A DNA stretch of 64,000 bases from Psychrobacter sp. APC 3281. Lineage in GTDB: Bacteria; Pseudomonadota; Gammaproteobacteria; Pseudomonadales; Moraxellaceae. Of the stretch, positions 28,724-37,891 are shown one piece after another. Where the stretch lies: assembly GCF_030407815.1 (NCBI RefSeq), contig NZ_JASDCS010000003.1:248001-312000 (forward strand), written 5' to 3'. Within the stretch, counting starts at the first letter, position 1. Each line of letters opens with the position of its first letter. Made by a program: the position numbers and the translations under genes. A model generated the notes under the pieces. That model had not been told where the DNA came from and searched no databases. It saw nothing but the letters and a program-made list of their open reading frames with translations.

Positions 28724-29569
28724 TTATAGCGCTACTTGCAATGACTCAAGCTCGGCTTGTAAAGATTCGAGCTCTGCTTGTTTCTTATCGTTTGCACGCA
28801 CACTCAGTTGCTTTTCTAGTTTTTTGATTTTGGTACGGAGCTTGGCAGCAGCAATGGTGTTTTTTGCTTGTGACTCACTGATGTTTAGAGACTGGCTTGC
28901 TGCATTATTGAGCTTAGCCTCTACCATACTAACGACAGGTCTACTATTGCTCGTATCAGCAAGCTGTTCTGTGACGCGTTTTAAATGGGTATGGTAGCGT
29001 TGTCTCAAATCCTCTTGCTCTGCTATTCGCTCAGGCTCAGATATTTCTCGCTCAATCGTAACTAAGTCAATGCAATCAACAGGGCAGGGCGCGATACATA
29101 GCTCACAGCCCGTGCACAAATCTGTAAAAATCGTATGCATATGCTTGCCAGTACCAACGATAGCATCGACTGGGCAAGCAGGGATGCATTTGGTGCAGCC
29201 GATACAGTCATCTTCACGGATAACCGCACGAACCTCGGTCGGACGTTCAGAGGTGGCATCTATTGGCCACTGTGAAGGCACCGCCGTCAGCGTAGTGTCA
29301 AGAGTATCTATATCGAGAGTCTGAGCAATCGCATTGGTGACTGGCTGACCACCAGGCACACATTTATTATACGGCTCGCCATCTAATACAATCGCAGCGG
29401 CATATGGCAGGCAACCATCTGGATGCTCACATAGCCCGCACTGCGTCTGTGGCAAACAAGCATCCACACGTGCAATTTTTGCCTGTATGTCAGCGGGCAA
29501 GGTATCAATGTGTAATGCATCGAATAAGATAGGTAGATTAACTAAGCGTATATTGGTGCTACTTTGCAT
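28724..29569 (-). CDS. RnfB-like iron-sulfur protein (soluble form)
   Basis: RnfB subunits carry electrons within the Rnf/Rsx membrane complex. This 281-aa protein has the RnfB N-terminal [4Fe-4S] motif (CGLCEHPDGCLPYA ... NKCVPGG) and two ferredoxin clusters (CIGCTKCIPACPVD and CTGCELCIAPCPVD). It lacks the N-terminal membrane helix of canonical RnfB and ends in a charged coiled coil (about 225-281). No rnfA, C, D, G or E lies nearby, so it probably acts as an orphan, perhaps a soluble electron carrier. An inverted repeat (TAATACCA / TGGTATTA) lies 15 nt before the start. Downstream neighbour is nth. Confidence 0.88.
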   Translation of the reverse strand: MQSSTNIRLVNLPILFDALHIDTLPADIQAKIARVDACLPQTQCGLCEHPDGCLPYAAAIVLDGEPYNKCVPGGQPVTNAIAQTLDIDTLDTTLTAVPSQWPIDATSERPTEVRAVIREDDCIGCTKCIPACPVDAIVGTGKHMHTIFTDLCTGCELCIAPCPVDCIDLVTIEREISEPERIAEQEDLRQRYHTHLKRVTEQLADTSNSRPVVSMVEAKLNNAASQSLNISESQAKNTIAAAKLRTKIKKLEKQLSVRANDKKQAELESLQAELESLQVAL

Positions 29570-29583
29570 TTAATTAAGGACCT

Positions 29584-29610
29584 TAATACCAGTCGTTAGA
29601 ATTGGTATTA
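29584..29610. promoter_or_regulatory. Inverted repeat in front of the RnfB-like gene
   Basis: Perfect 8-bp arms taatacca (29584-29591) and tggtatta (29603-29610) separated by 11 nt, ending 15 nt upstream of the start at 29569. It may be an operator or a leader hairpin. No regulator gene is adjacent. Confidence 0.4.
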
Positions 29611-29826
29611 GTATAAATAGAGATAAAAGGTTGAGAAAGCGGTCTTTGTAAAACAGTATCTATAAGAGCATCTGCTCTGTCAGCGTCTTACTGCTCAGGT
29701 TAGCGTGTTACTTATTAAAAAATAAGATTTAAAGTAAAACGCTTATCACAGGAGCAGCGATTTTAAAGAGATGAGATTGAAAATACAATACTATAGCGTA
29801 ATGTGGTATTTGTAGATAAGTACTGA

Positions 29827-30765
29827 TTATAAATCTATATTTTGTTCTTTAGCCACTTGATCAATCAAATCGCGAGCGATACTACCCTTTGGTGGAATTC
29901 TGGGTAGGTTTGAGAGATCAAAGAAATCAGCATGTGCTAGCTCATCTTCTTGCAAGATAATATCGCCATTGGCATACGATGCACGAAAACCAAGCATCAA
30001 ATTAGAGGGGAATGGCCATGGCTGACTGCTCACATAGCGGATATCTGATACTCTGATATTGACCTCTTCTGCGACTTCACGTACTACGGCATGCTCCAGA
30101 CTCTCTCCAACTTCTACAAACCCTGCGATCAAACCATACATTGGCGGCAGGTTTTGCTGTCCATGACGGTGATGGTGAGCCAGTAAGATTTGCATCTCAC
30201 CCGTCACTGGATTCGGACGAGTAATAGCAGTAATGACGCACGGTTGTACGCGAGGGTATTGGCGCAATCGACATATTGGACAAACCATGGCACGTTCGCC
30301 TTGGTCAGCATGTACAGTAGGACTAGCACAGCGACTACAAAACTGTGTATCTGCTTGCCAGCTTAGTAGTTGTATTGCCTGGCTAATCTGATCTGACAAG
30401 GCGACTGGTAGATGAGTCATCAGTTTTCGATAAGGAACAAAAGTGTTACCACTGCTTTCAGCAATAATTGGTAGCGTCACGTTATGAGCAACTGCATAGT
30501 CATAAGTCATGGCGCTCGTCGATTGGGCAGTAAAGCTATGAGCCATATTGGCATCAACCGTATCATCTGCATCGTTACCAGTGCTGTCGTCTGATAACCA
30601 ATGATTTGGTGCTAGGCTCTCGTGCAGCGTTACGTGACCAACCTGATAAGCTTGCTCGCTTAAGTCATTACTATCGGGCGATAGCTGAACTTGCAAAGGC
30701 CACCAACCATCTGGCATTTGACGGCATAAGATACTGTCATCACTTAATACAAAAGCATGGGCCAT
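29827..30765 (-). CDS. nudC: NAD+ diphosphatase / RNA-decapping Nudix hydrolase
   Basis: NudC hydrolyses NAD(H) to NMN(H) and AMP and removes NAD caps from RNA. With the ATG at 30765 the protein is 312 aa. It has the zinc ribbon (CSRCASPTVH ... CPICRLRQYPRVQPCVI), the Nudix box GFVEVGESLEHAVVREVAEEVNI (G-x5-E-x7-R-E-x2-E-E) and the NADH-type signature SQPWPFPSNLMLGF. The N-terminal ~130 residues are the variable NudC domain, longer than in E. coli (257 aa in total). A TTG four codons upstream is an alternative start. It stands alone, reading left. Confidence 0.93.
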   Translation of the reverse strand: MAHAFVLSDDSILCRQMPDGWWPLQVQLSPDSNDLSEQAYQVGHVTLHESLAPNHWLSDDSTGNDADDTVDANMAHSFTAQSTSAMTYDYAVAHNVTLPIIAESSGNTFVPYRKLMTHLPVALSDQISQAIQLLSWQADTQFCSRCASPTVHADQGERAMVCPICRLRQYPRVQPCVITAITRPNPVTGEMQILLAHHHRHGQQNLPPMYGLIAGFVEVGESLEHAVVREVAEEVNIRVSDIRYVSSQPWPFPSNLMLGFRASYANGDIILQEDELAHADFFDLSNLPRIPPKGSIARDLIDQVAKEQNIDL

Positions 30766-30964
30766 ATAAAATTCCAAACATTATAAAGTAAGTCCGCATC
30801 GACGTAGACACAGACTGTTTTAGAGTAAAATATCATCAATTCTATGTAAACCAGATACCCAGATATCCATATATGTTGCCAGGCTAGTTCAACCTAATGA
30901 CTGTAGCGCTTTCACGTGCCTGACTCGTACCTACATTATCTTGAATTATCTATACGTAAATGAG

Positions 30965-30999
30965 ATGTCATGGCTAAGAGATAATAACCATGCCATGAC
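30965..30999. terminator. Hairpin behind the FimL-like gene
   Basis: A 9-bp perfect stem (tgtcatggc / gccatgaca) with a 17-nt loop lies 12 nt past the stop at 31011. No strong T-run follows on the minus strand, so it is a weak terminator candidate or a transcript-protecting 3' hairpin. Confidence 0.4.
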
Positions 31000-31010
31000 A
31001 ATAAGAAAAG

Positions 31011-32693
31011 TTAAGCAGCAAGTAGGTGGCTTAAGCTTTGCTGCCCCACATCAAGCGCTTGTTTGCTGACAGGGCGATTATTCTCAAAACCATCTAAGTG
31101 ATGATCGACCGCCATGATAACATCAGCGATGCAGGCTAACGTACTGTCTTCGATACGTCGTCCGCCTTCGATACGCTTTTCAATGTAGTTGGCTAGCTGA
31201 CTCAGCATGCTGGAAGGTGTGGGCAGTTGTAAGAAGCGTACTGCGCCTGCTACTTGACGCATCATCCCAGGAATATTTTGGATATTGAGCATATCGCGCT
31301 CAGGCTCCGCCAAATAATCATTGATGGCTTGCTCGGCACTAGCAATAGCAGTTCGGCTTTCTTGTATCAAGGTATCATTAGCCGTATTAAGCTGATGCAA
31401 TGAGATATGCGGGTTATTCAGTGGCAGATAGATTGCCCCTGGTGTATGCATCTCTGCCATGGCAATGGCGGCGTTCTCTGCATGCATTAACGCTAGTAGC
31501 AAATGATCAAAATCGTCAGGGGAAGGAGCTTGCCAATGGCTCACAGCTTCTGCTGCTTCGCTAAGACTATTGGCTGCGTTGGACAGACCTAATAAACGTA
31601 ATGCTGAACTAAGCTCAGTCAGCTCTTCGATAATTTGCGCGGTCTGCATATCAATAGGGTTGATTGAATCGCCACGTGCATAACTATCGACGTGTTCTTT
31701 AATATTATTGATCTGATTTTGAATAATTGTGTTTAACGTATCGGTAAGTTCGCGGTTAGGACCGAATAAAAAGCGTTTCATTTGTTCTAGCTGAGCACCT
31801 TCTAAATGGTTACTGGCATACTGTTCACGTAGTTGATGCGCTTGCTCGTTATCACGTTGACAGGCAAAGCTCACTAAATCTGCAAAGCGGGTATCCATGA
31901 CTGGTAAATAGCTTTGAAATTGCTGCTCTAAATAGATAAGTGTGTGTTTTTGACTCAAGTTTAATGGTAATACTGCTGCGATATCAGTCACAGCAGCAGT
32001 CGCCGCTTGCCAAAATAAGCTATCAGTATTTGAGGCAATTAATGCACAAGCTGCACTCATAGCATCCAGCTTTTGCTGATCTGCTGAGTCAATTTTGCCA
32101 TCTTGATTGAGTAGTGCAATGCTAAGGCCACTACGATACGCGTTGGTCAGCAGCTCTGTGTCTAGATTAAGCGTGCTTAGAGATTCAAAGTTTTGTTCAG
32201 GGTTGGCGATGATGACACTACTGCTACCAAATGCAGAGAAATAGTCTGCCGTAATAGGAGCTTCTTGACTATGTGCATTAAGCTTGTTGATTACAGGTAT
32301 GAGTAGAGTAGGCTCTACCGATTCAGTCAAGAGGACAAACTCAACATAACGATCCAAGGTCATGATGGCTTCTGATAGATCCATGATCAAATCAGTATCG
32401 TTATTATCACCATTGTCATAAAGTCTCTGTAAACCACCAACAATGGCATCATTCAATGCTTCTGCACCGACCAAAGAAATGAGTTTGAAAATACAAGACA
32501 GCTGCTTTAATACTTCGATAGAATCTGACAACAAAGGCGCCTGACTACTATCATCATTGAACTCACCTAAATGAATCTCGGTATCTTTAAGCGTTGCTAT
32601 AACCTCATCATGCAGTAAATGGAGTGATGGTAGGTTAAAATCAGTAACACTAAGCGTTGGGGCGGTTAGCTTCATTTGCGCAGACTGGTCCAT
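31011..32693 (-). CDS. FimL-like protein (degenerate Hpt domains, ChpA N-terminus-like)
   Basis: A 560-aa, mostly helical, acidic protein. Length and pattern resemble Pseudomonas FimL, which is related to the N-terminal part of the chemotaxis kinase ChpA, lacks the phosphorylatable histidines and affects twitching and cAMP signalling. Here the Hpt-like helix reads SCIFKLISLVGAEALNDAI, with Phe where a histidine would be expected, and a later segment ELTELSSALRLLGLSNAANSL has the same shape. Start at ATG 32693; a TTG-based extension to 32729 is less likely. No pilus genes are in the window. The identification is by general pattern and is moderate. Confidence 0.6.
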   Translation of the reverse strand: MDQSAQMKLTAPTLSVTDFNLPSLHLLHDEVIATLKDTEIHLGEFNDDSSQAPLLSDSIEVLKQLSCIFKLISLVGAEALNDAIVGGLQRLYDNGDNNDTDLIMDLSEAIMTLDRYVEFVLLTESVEPTLLIPVINKLNAHSQEAPITADYFSAFGSSSVIIANPEQNFESLSTLNLDTELLTNAYRSGLSIALLNQDGKIDSADQQKLDAMSAACALIASNTDSLFWQAATAAVTDIAAVLPLNLSQKHTLIYLEQQFQSYLPVMDTRFADLVSFACQRDNEQAHQLREQYASNHLEGAQLEQMKRFLFGPNRELTDTLNTIIQNQINNIKEHVDSYARGDSINPIDMQTAQIIEELTELSSALRLLGLSNAANSLSEAAEAVSHWQAPSPDDFDHLLLALMHAENAAIAMAEMHTPGAIYLPLNNPHISLHQLNTANDTLIQESRTAIASAEQAINDYLAEPERDMLNIQNIPGMMRQVAGAVRFLQLPTPSSMLSQLANYIEKRIEGGRRIEDSTLACIADVIMAVDHHLDGFENNRPVSKQALDVGQQSLSHLLAA

Positions 32694-32837
32694 AAGTATT
32701 TTTCCATAATGTACTGATGAGAATAGCAATATAAATTTGATTCAGAAAGTATTGGCTAGTGATGTTTTAACGCTTTCTATCATAATAATCAAGACTAAAT
32801 TATACAAATGTCGGTTCAATAAAAATTCGAACGACAA

Positions 32838-34484
32838 TTACATGCTAGCTTTTAGGGCAGGATAATCTTCTGCCAAAGCCGCATACCAGCTTTGGTCAGC
32901 AGTTTCATCCGCCGTTGATGCCAGCAATAAATTCGCTAAATTGGCGAAACTTGCATGAGCGGTTTGTCCGCCATCGGTATCTGTATCCTCTTCGATGGCA
33001 AGCGTGACCTGTCCACCAGTCATCGCCAGATAAACTTCGGCTAAAATCTCTGAGTCAAGTAATGCCCCGTGAAAAGTACGGTCTTGCTTACCAACATTTA
33101 GGCGACGCACGAGGGCATCTAGCGTGTTTTTTTGCCCAGGATACTGCTGCTTGGCCATCGCCAGTGAATCGGTTACTTGCACTCGATTAGCAAAATCATT
33201 CAGACCAACTTTTGCAAACTCCATATTTAAGAAGTTCATATCAAAAGTAGCGTTATGAGCGATAATCTCAGCGCCGTCCATAAAGTCATACAAAGACTGA
33301 GCAACTTGATCAAAGGTCGGCTTGTCAGTCAAAAATGCTTCAGAGATACCATGAATACGAATGACTTCATCATCCATACCGCGCTGCGGATTGATATAAA
33401 CGTGCAGCTTTTCACCAGTAAACTTACGTCCGACCAGCTCCACAATACCGACCTCGATAATACGGTCGCCTTTTAGTGCATCAAGCCCTGTAGTTTCTGT
33501 ATCCATGATAAGCTGGCGATCTGCTTCATGGCGGTGTATCGGCTTTGGTAGTAGCGGCTTAAAATATGGGTTGGCACGGCTAGTATCCCCATCGAACTTA
33601 GGGGCATCAGATTCTACACTTGGCAACATATCGTTGTCGACGGTATCATCTAGGTGCGTTTGAATATCTGGCATAGCTTTGGTACTCGTCGGGTTGTATG
33701 TATTGTCTTGATGGTTGCTAAATTCTACAGCAATGTTTTCATTCATATTACGATTGTCAGCAGCACTCTGACTATCTTCTTTTAGCGGCTCAGGTTCTAA
33801 TAGCGCTTCATCAAACTCATCGTCCATCATATCTAAACCCAATGGATCGAAACTTAGCCAGTCAGCGCTAGACGATTTTTGCAAGGTATCCGTGTTAGCG
33901 TCAGTATTAGTATCAATATCAGTCGCTATGTGGTCTTTTTTTTTAGTCGTATCTGCTTCACTGACTATAGCTGAATGCCCGCTGTTTGAGGTGACACCTA
34001 AGTTTGCCAGCTCGTCTGCTTTTTCATTACCAGCATGTCCAGCGTGACCTTTGACCCAATGCCAGCTAACATCACGCTGTTGGCAGAGTTTATCCAATTG
34101 TTGCCATAGGTCTTGATTGGCGACTGGCTTTTTACTGGCAGTTTTCCAACCCTTTTTCTTCCAGCCTTCAATCCATTCAGTGATGCCTTTTTTGACATAA
34201 CTGGAGTCGGTCCAAATCTCAAGAGTATGCTCATGCGGGCTATGGGTCAGGGCTTGTATCGCACCCATTAGCTCCATACGGTTGTTGGTGGTTTCTTTGT
34301 CACCGCCGTACAAATCTTGCGTGCTGCCATCACTAAATATAAGATGTGCGCCCCAGCCGCCAGCGCCAGGATTGCCTTTGCAAGCACCATCAGTATAGGC
34401 CACAGTGGTATTTGTTTTAGCCGCCAATGGATCAATCGCGTTGTCTTTATGAGTGTTTGGCATTGAATTACGGTTGTCTGACAT
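32838..34484 (-). CDS. Fusion of ribonuclease HI and DNA polymerase III epsilon subunit
   Basis: One 548-aa frame joins two enzymes. Residues about 25-165 are RNase HI, which cuts RNA in RNA-DNA hybrids, with D32 ([17 protein letters not shown]), E71 (NRMEL), D93 (WTDSSYV) and D157 ([12 protein letters not shown]). Residues about 320-500 are the DnaQ proofreading exonuclease, with D328 and E330 (MDTETTGLD), D415 ([10 protein letters not shown]), H472 and D477 ([20 protein letters not shown]). QVTLAI (492-497) is in the place of the clamp-binding motif QTSMAF of E. coli epsilon. A linker of ~155 acidic, Asn/Asp/Thr-rich residues separates the domains. In E. coli rnhA and dnaQ are divergent neighbours. 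An extended -10 (TGCTATACT) lies at 34581-34573. Confidence 0.95.
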   Translation of the reverse strand: MSDNRNSMPNTHKDNAIDPLAAKTNTTVAYTDGACKGNPGAGGWGAHLIFSDGSTQDLYGGDKETTNNRMELMGAIQALTHSPHEHTLEIWTDSSYVKKGITEWIEGWKKKGWKTASKKPVANQDLWQQLDKLCQQRDVSWHWVKGHAGHAGNEKADELANLGVTSNSGHSAIVSEADTTKKKDHIATDIDTNTDANTDTLQKSSSADWLSFDPLGLDMMDDEFDEALLEPEPLKEDSQSAADNRNMNENIAVEFSNHQDNTYNPTSTKAMPDIQTHLDDTVDNDMLPSVESDAPKFDGDTSRANPYFKPLLPKPIHRHEADRQLIMDTETTGLDALKGDRIIEVGIVELVGRKFTGEKLHVYINPQRGMDDEVIRIHGISEAFLTDKPTFDQVAQSLYDFMDGAEIIAHNATFDMNFLNMEFAKVGLNDFANRVQVTDSLAMAKQQYPGQKNTLDALVRRLNVGKQDRTFHGALLDSEILAEVYLAMTGGQVTLAIEEDTDTDGGQTAHASFANLANLLLASTADETADQSWYAALAEDYPALKASM

Positions 34485-34835
34485 AAAAGAGTATGGACCT
34501 GATAAGTGGTAAGCATAGGGTAGTACTAGAGCATCTCGTTTACGTTATTCGAACGATGATGATGACGTTGTGAGTATAGCAAATCTATCATAAATATGGG
34601 CAGTCGTGACGCACAAAGTCATAAAACCCTTACGGTAACTTATAACATAATAGTAACGTCCTAGTTTTCTGTTAAAATAGCGAAGCTCGCTGAAAGCCAC
34701 TGGTTTTTTAATTGTAGAGATGTCTTTGCTACCAAGATGCCTAAGCGCATTTTTCTTATACAGCTATCTAGTGACATTTTGACAATAGTACACTTAATTA
34801 AAGTTTTTAATGCATGATTGCAGGATAACCCCATT
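34485..34835. other. Divergent promoter region of the rnhA-dnaQ fusion and a lipoprotein gene
   Basis: On the minus strand TGCTATACT (34581-34573) is a good extended -10 for the fusion gene. On the plus strand TTGACA at 34779-34784 is a perfect -35 but has no clean -10 at the usual spacing. No ORF or RNA gene is evident. Confidence 0.45.
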
Positions 34836-35381
34836 ATGTCCTTACGCTCGAATTTATTTAATAAGAGACTGACCTATTTGATGCTCAGTGTGACTACCAG
34901 CAGCGCGATTTTTCTGAGCGCTTGTAATGATACTAGCCCTCAAGCAGATACCGAAGTCGCGTCCGACCTGTCTGTCTTTGAGGGTTGTTATACGGTGAGT
35001 CAAGATGAGCCTGCTCAGATAAAAGTCAGCCAGCAAGACGACACTTGGGTAATGCAGATGAAAGAACCCGTCACTGCTAAGCGCGTCTGGGATACTCCAG
35101 AGCCGTTAGAAGTGATTGAAAATAGCGACATACCGCAGTTCTTCTCTATCGATCCAGACAATGTCGATGCGGTTATTGGTCGTCCTGATCGAGTGCTTGT
35201 ACTGGCTCATGTCAAACCAGCTTACGCAAACATTGATCCGCTCTTAGACAGTGAGTACTTGTCGTATATTTACCGAGGTGCGAATACGATCTACCGCGTG
35301 GAATGTGATGAGGTGAATACTGATATTTTAGCCAACCCACATGCTAATCTTGTTATCGATAATGTTGATGAAAGTATTTAA
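34836..35381 (+). CDS. Lipoprotein of unknown function
   Basis: The 181-aa protein (ATG 34836, AGGAT upstream) has a lipoprotein signal ending in SAIFLSAC with the lipidated Cys near residue 30. The mature part is acidic, with two or three further cysteines (EGCYTVSQDEP, IYRVECDEV) that could form a disulfide, and no motif I recognise. It resembles other small Moraxellaceae envelope lipoproteins only in general features. Function unknown. Confidence 0.75.
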   Translation: MSLRSNLFNKRLTYLMLSVTTSSAIFLSACNDTSPQADTEVASDLSVFEGCYTVSQDEPAQIKVSQQDDTWVMQMKEPVTAKRVWDTPEPLEVIENSDIPQFFSIDPDNVDAVIGRPDRVLVLAHVKPAYANIDPLLDSEYLSYIYRGANTIYRVECDEVNTDILANPHANLVIDNVDESI

Positions 35382-35484
35382 GTAAGCGTTGATAATAGCC
35401 TTTAGATAAATATCATTGTTAGTCGATGATATTTGCATAGACAGTATTTTGTTATAAACAGTCATACCATTAGAGTTAAGCGAT

Positions 35485-35790
35485 ATGAATTTTTTCAGTT
35501 ACGTGGTGTTAGGCGGGTTTTCTTATGCAGCTGGTTGGGCGGTAAGGACATATGTATTAGACAAACAACCAACGCCTGAGCAGCCTTATAATTTAAAACA
35601 CCCTGCGATTTTGGCATATTTGGGTGCATTTTTTATTATCATGTTGATCGTCTCTTGGCTGCTTGGTCGCTATGCGCTTGGTCATGCTGCGATTGATTTG
35701 CCTTTCATTATTGTCAATAGCCTCGTTGCGACCTTCGTTTACTCGTTTGGTCTTAATCCAGAAAAAGCTAATTATGAAGTGCCTGATTAA
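35485..35790 (+). CDS. Small integral membrane protein of unknown function
   Basis: A 101-aa protein with an N-terminal hydrophobic stretch (NFFSYVVLGGFSYAAGWAV) and two stronger membrane segments at about residues 42-64 (ILAYLGAFFIIMLIVSWLL) and 70-90. The C-terminus is short and polar. No family recognised. GAG-containing leader before the ATG is weak. It lies 103 bp after the lipoprotein gene and before a shared terminator, so the two may be cotranscribed. Confidence 0.7.
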   Translation: MNFFSYVVLGGFSYAAGWAVRTYVLDKQPTPEQPYNLKHPAILAYLGAFFIIMLIVSWLLGRYALGHAAIDLPFIIVNSLVATFVYSFGLNPEKANYEVPD

Positions 35791-35818
35791 AATACAGTAT
35801 TGAATGAATTGTGAATAA

Positions 35819-35863
35819 CAAAAGCCACGACCGAAATATTAATTCGCGGTCGTGGCTTTTTTA
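35819..35863. terminator. Strong bidirectional terminator
   Basis: A 14-bp stem (aaaagccacgaccg / cggtcgtggctttt), 13-nt loop, T-run on the plus side and A-run on the other. It sits between the membrane-protein gene (plus) and the YkvA gene (minus), serving both. Confidence 0.92.
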
Positions 35864-35911
35864 ATACTGTGATTATGAATCACTTTTTTTAATAGCTGAA
35901 AGTATTAATCT

Positions 35912-36391
35912 TCACGAGGCTTTCTTCAGATTCGTACCAGTCTCGTCGCTGTCTTTCTCATCAGTACTAATCTTGTCGTTACCAGTCTTATCCATGTCGT
36001 TCTTATCTTCTAATTTATCCTTAGTAGCTGATTGTTCCTGCTTCCACTCTTTGTATTTTTGCAGATCTTTTCTGGCTTGCTTTAGACAGAACTTAAGTAC
36101 TAGCGCATCATCGATATGGCCGATAAACGGAATAGAGTCAGGAATGAGGTCAATTGGATTTAGCACATAGAGCGCACCAATAACGCCAGCTGAGATTGTC
36201 TTAAAAGGAATCTTACGGTAGTCACCTTTGTAATAGTCTTTGACAAGACTCATAAATAGCATTAAATCATCACTAAACGGCTCAAGATAGCCGCTGTCCT
36301 CTAACTTTTGTTTAAGCTTATCTTCTTTGCCTAGCAAGTATTCCAAATTAGAGTCAAGTGACTTGTTTTTATCTGTTTTTTTATTAAACAT
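35912..36391 (-). CDS. YkvA family protein (DUF1232)
   Basis: The 159-aa protein contains the short DUF1232 segment, KTISAGVIGALYVLNPIDLIPDSIPFIGHIDDALVLKFCLKQARKDL, around residues 62-110, with the typical YxxxPxDLIPDxIPxxGxxDD pattern; it likely forms a membrane-associated hairpin. The tail (115-159) is highly charged, Lys/Asp/Glu-rich and probably disordered. The role of this family is unknown. Confidence 0.85.
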   Translation of the reverse strand: MFNKKTDKNKSLDSNLEYLLGKEDKLKQKLEDSGYLEPFSDDLMLFMSLVKDYYKGDYRKIPFKTISAGVIGALYVLNPIDLIPDSIPFIGHIDDALVLKFCLKQARKDLQKYKEWKQEQSATKDKLEDKNDMDKTGNDKISTDEKDSDETGTNLKKAS

Positions 36392-36594
36392 AATTATTAC
36401 CTTTTGTTTTTTGCGATGAATTTGTATTTACAGTAACAAATCTAGTCGACCTATATTGTGTGTCTCAGTAGCGAAAAAGTAAATATCGGTAAAGATTAGG
36501 CAACCATCAGTGTCAGAAAAGCGTCTACAATATGCTGCCATAAGGTCTAAAAACACAAGTCATAAAAATAAAAGCGATAAGGTAACAGTAAGGT

Positions 36595-37872
36595 ATGGGG
36601 ATTAAGCGTCAGGCATGGACAGATAATAAAAATAGTCGTGCAACTGAAACAACAACTGGGCTAAACCGTCGGCAGTTTCTACGTCGAATCGGTGTGAGTG
36701 CAGGCACAGCAGTACTAGCGAGCCAAGGTATTTCTCAAGCGCTTGCAGCCAGTCCTATCGAGTCTGGTCATAGTACGCAGCTGACCAAGGATGATCTGCC
36801 AACTTCGTTATTGGGTAATCGCTCATTAGCACAAACATCACAGGAATCACTGACGCAGACCGGTTGTATCACGCCTACGATTGAGACGCGACTTTTTGCC
36901 AGCTCCAATGTCGGTGGTAGTGATGAGCGTAATCAGTTGGCATTAGATCGCGTGGCTTGTGCTGGGTTTAAAGTAGAGAATCCTGCTATTACCAATCGTC
37001 AGTACTTACGCTTTGCGGGAACGGACTCACAGCGTGCTAGCGATTTCCAAAACCTTGCCACTGGGGCAATAGCCGCGCCAAAGCTGCTGCTAGGTGTGCG
37101 CGGTGGTTACGGTGCCATGCGCATATTGCCTATGGTGGATTGGTCGACACTAGGACGAATTATGAAGGAGCGCGGCACGATACTCGCAGGCTTTAGCGAT
37201 GTGACGGCTATCCAATGTGCGCTATTGGCAAAAGGGTCAATGAGCTCACTTGCAGCACCGATGCTCTATAGTGAGTTTGGCAAAACTGCGCCTGATAAGG
37301 TCAGCTGTCAGCAGTTTGTTGAAGCACTGACCAACCCCAATCTGGTTATTAATATATCAGACGCATCTTTAACCAGTCAGCAGCTACCTGCCATACTGAC
37401 AAAGGGTGAGCCGAAACCATTAACTGGTACGATTTGGGGTGGTAACTTAAGTGTCGTATCGGCGCTGGCAGGTAGTGAGTATTTACCGCGTATCGATGGC
37501 GGCATTGTGTTTTTAGAAGATGTCGGCGAGCAGGCGTATCGTATTGAGCGCATGTTATATGACTTATATCTCGCAGGCGTCTTTAAAAATCAGCAAGCGA
37601 TTGTATTTGGGGCATTGTCTGGTACGGGCGAGGACAGCTATGACAAACGTTATGATGTCGCCACAGTCATTCGTCAGTTGCATGAATTGACAGGGTTGCC
37701 GATATATAGTGGTATGCCTTTTGGTCATATCGGCAAAAAATACAGTTTTCCGCTAGGAGCAACTTGCCAGCTGAGTCCTAATGTAAATGGCGGCTATCAG
37801 TTGGCATTTAACGATTACCCAACTATAAAAGCTGATGCTATCCAAGTAGAAGGCTTGTGGCAGACTGCTTAA
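36595..37872 (+). CDS. LD-carboxypeptidase (peptidase S66) with Tat signal
   Basis: S66 enzymes remove the terminal D-alanine from murein tetrapeptides during recycling. The 425-aa protein has the Ser-Glu-His set S201 (GFSDVTAIQ), E308 (FLEDVGEQAYRIERML) and H378 (GMPFGHIGKKYSFPLG), plus LLGVRGGYGAMRILP and GTIWGGNLSVVSALAG. Its N-terminus carries a twin-arginine signal (LNRRQFLRRIGVSAGTAVLASQGISQALA, residues 23-51), unusual because LdcA of E. coli is cytosolic. The ~50 residues between signal and domain are Ser/Thr-rich. Start ATG 36595 follows AAGGT; transcription is divergent from the YkvA gene. Confidence 0.9.
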   Translation: MGIKRQAWTDNKNSRATETTTGLNRRQFLRRIGVSAGTAVLASQGISQALAASPIESGHSTQLTKDDLPTSLLGNRSLAQTSQESLTQTGCITPTIETRLFASSNVGGSDERNQLALDRVACAGFKVENPAITNRQYLRFAGTDSQRASDFQNLATGAIAAPKLLLGVRGGYGAMRILPMVDWSTLGRIMKERGTILAGFSDVTAIQCALLAKGSMSSLAAPMLYSEFGKTAPDKVSCQQFVEALTNPNLVINISDASLTSQQLPAILTKGEPKPLTGTIWGGNLSVVSALAGSEYLPRIDGGIVFLEDVGEQAYRIERMLYDLYLAGVFKNQQAIVFGALSGTGEDSYDKRYDVATVIRQLHELTGLPIYSGMPFGHIGKKYSFPLGATCQLSPNVNGGYQLAFNDYPTIKADAIQVEGLWQTA

Positions 37873-37891
37873 ACGCTAATCACTGTCCTTT

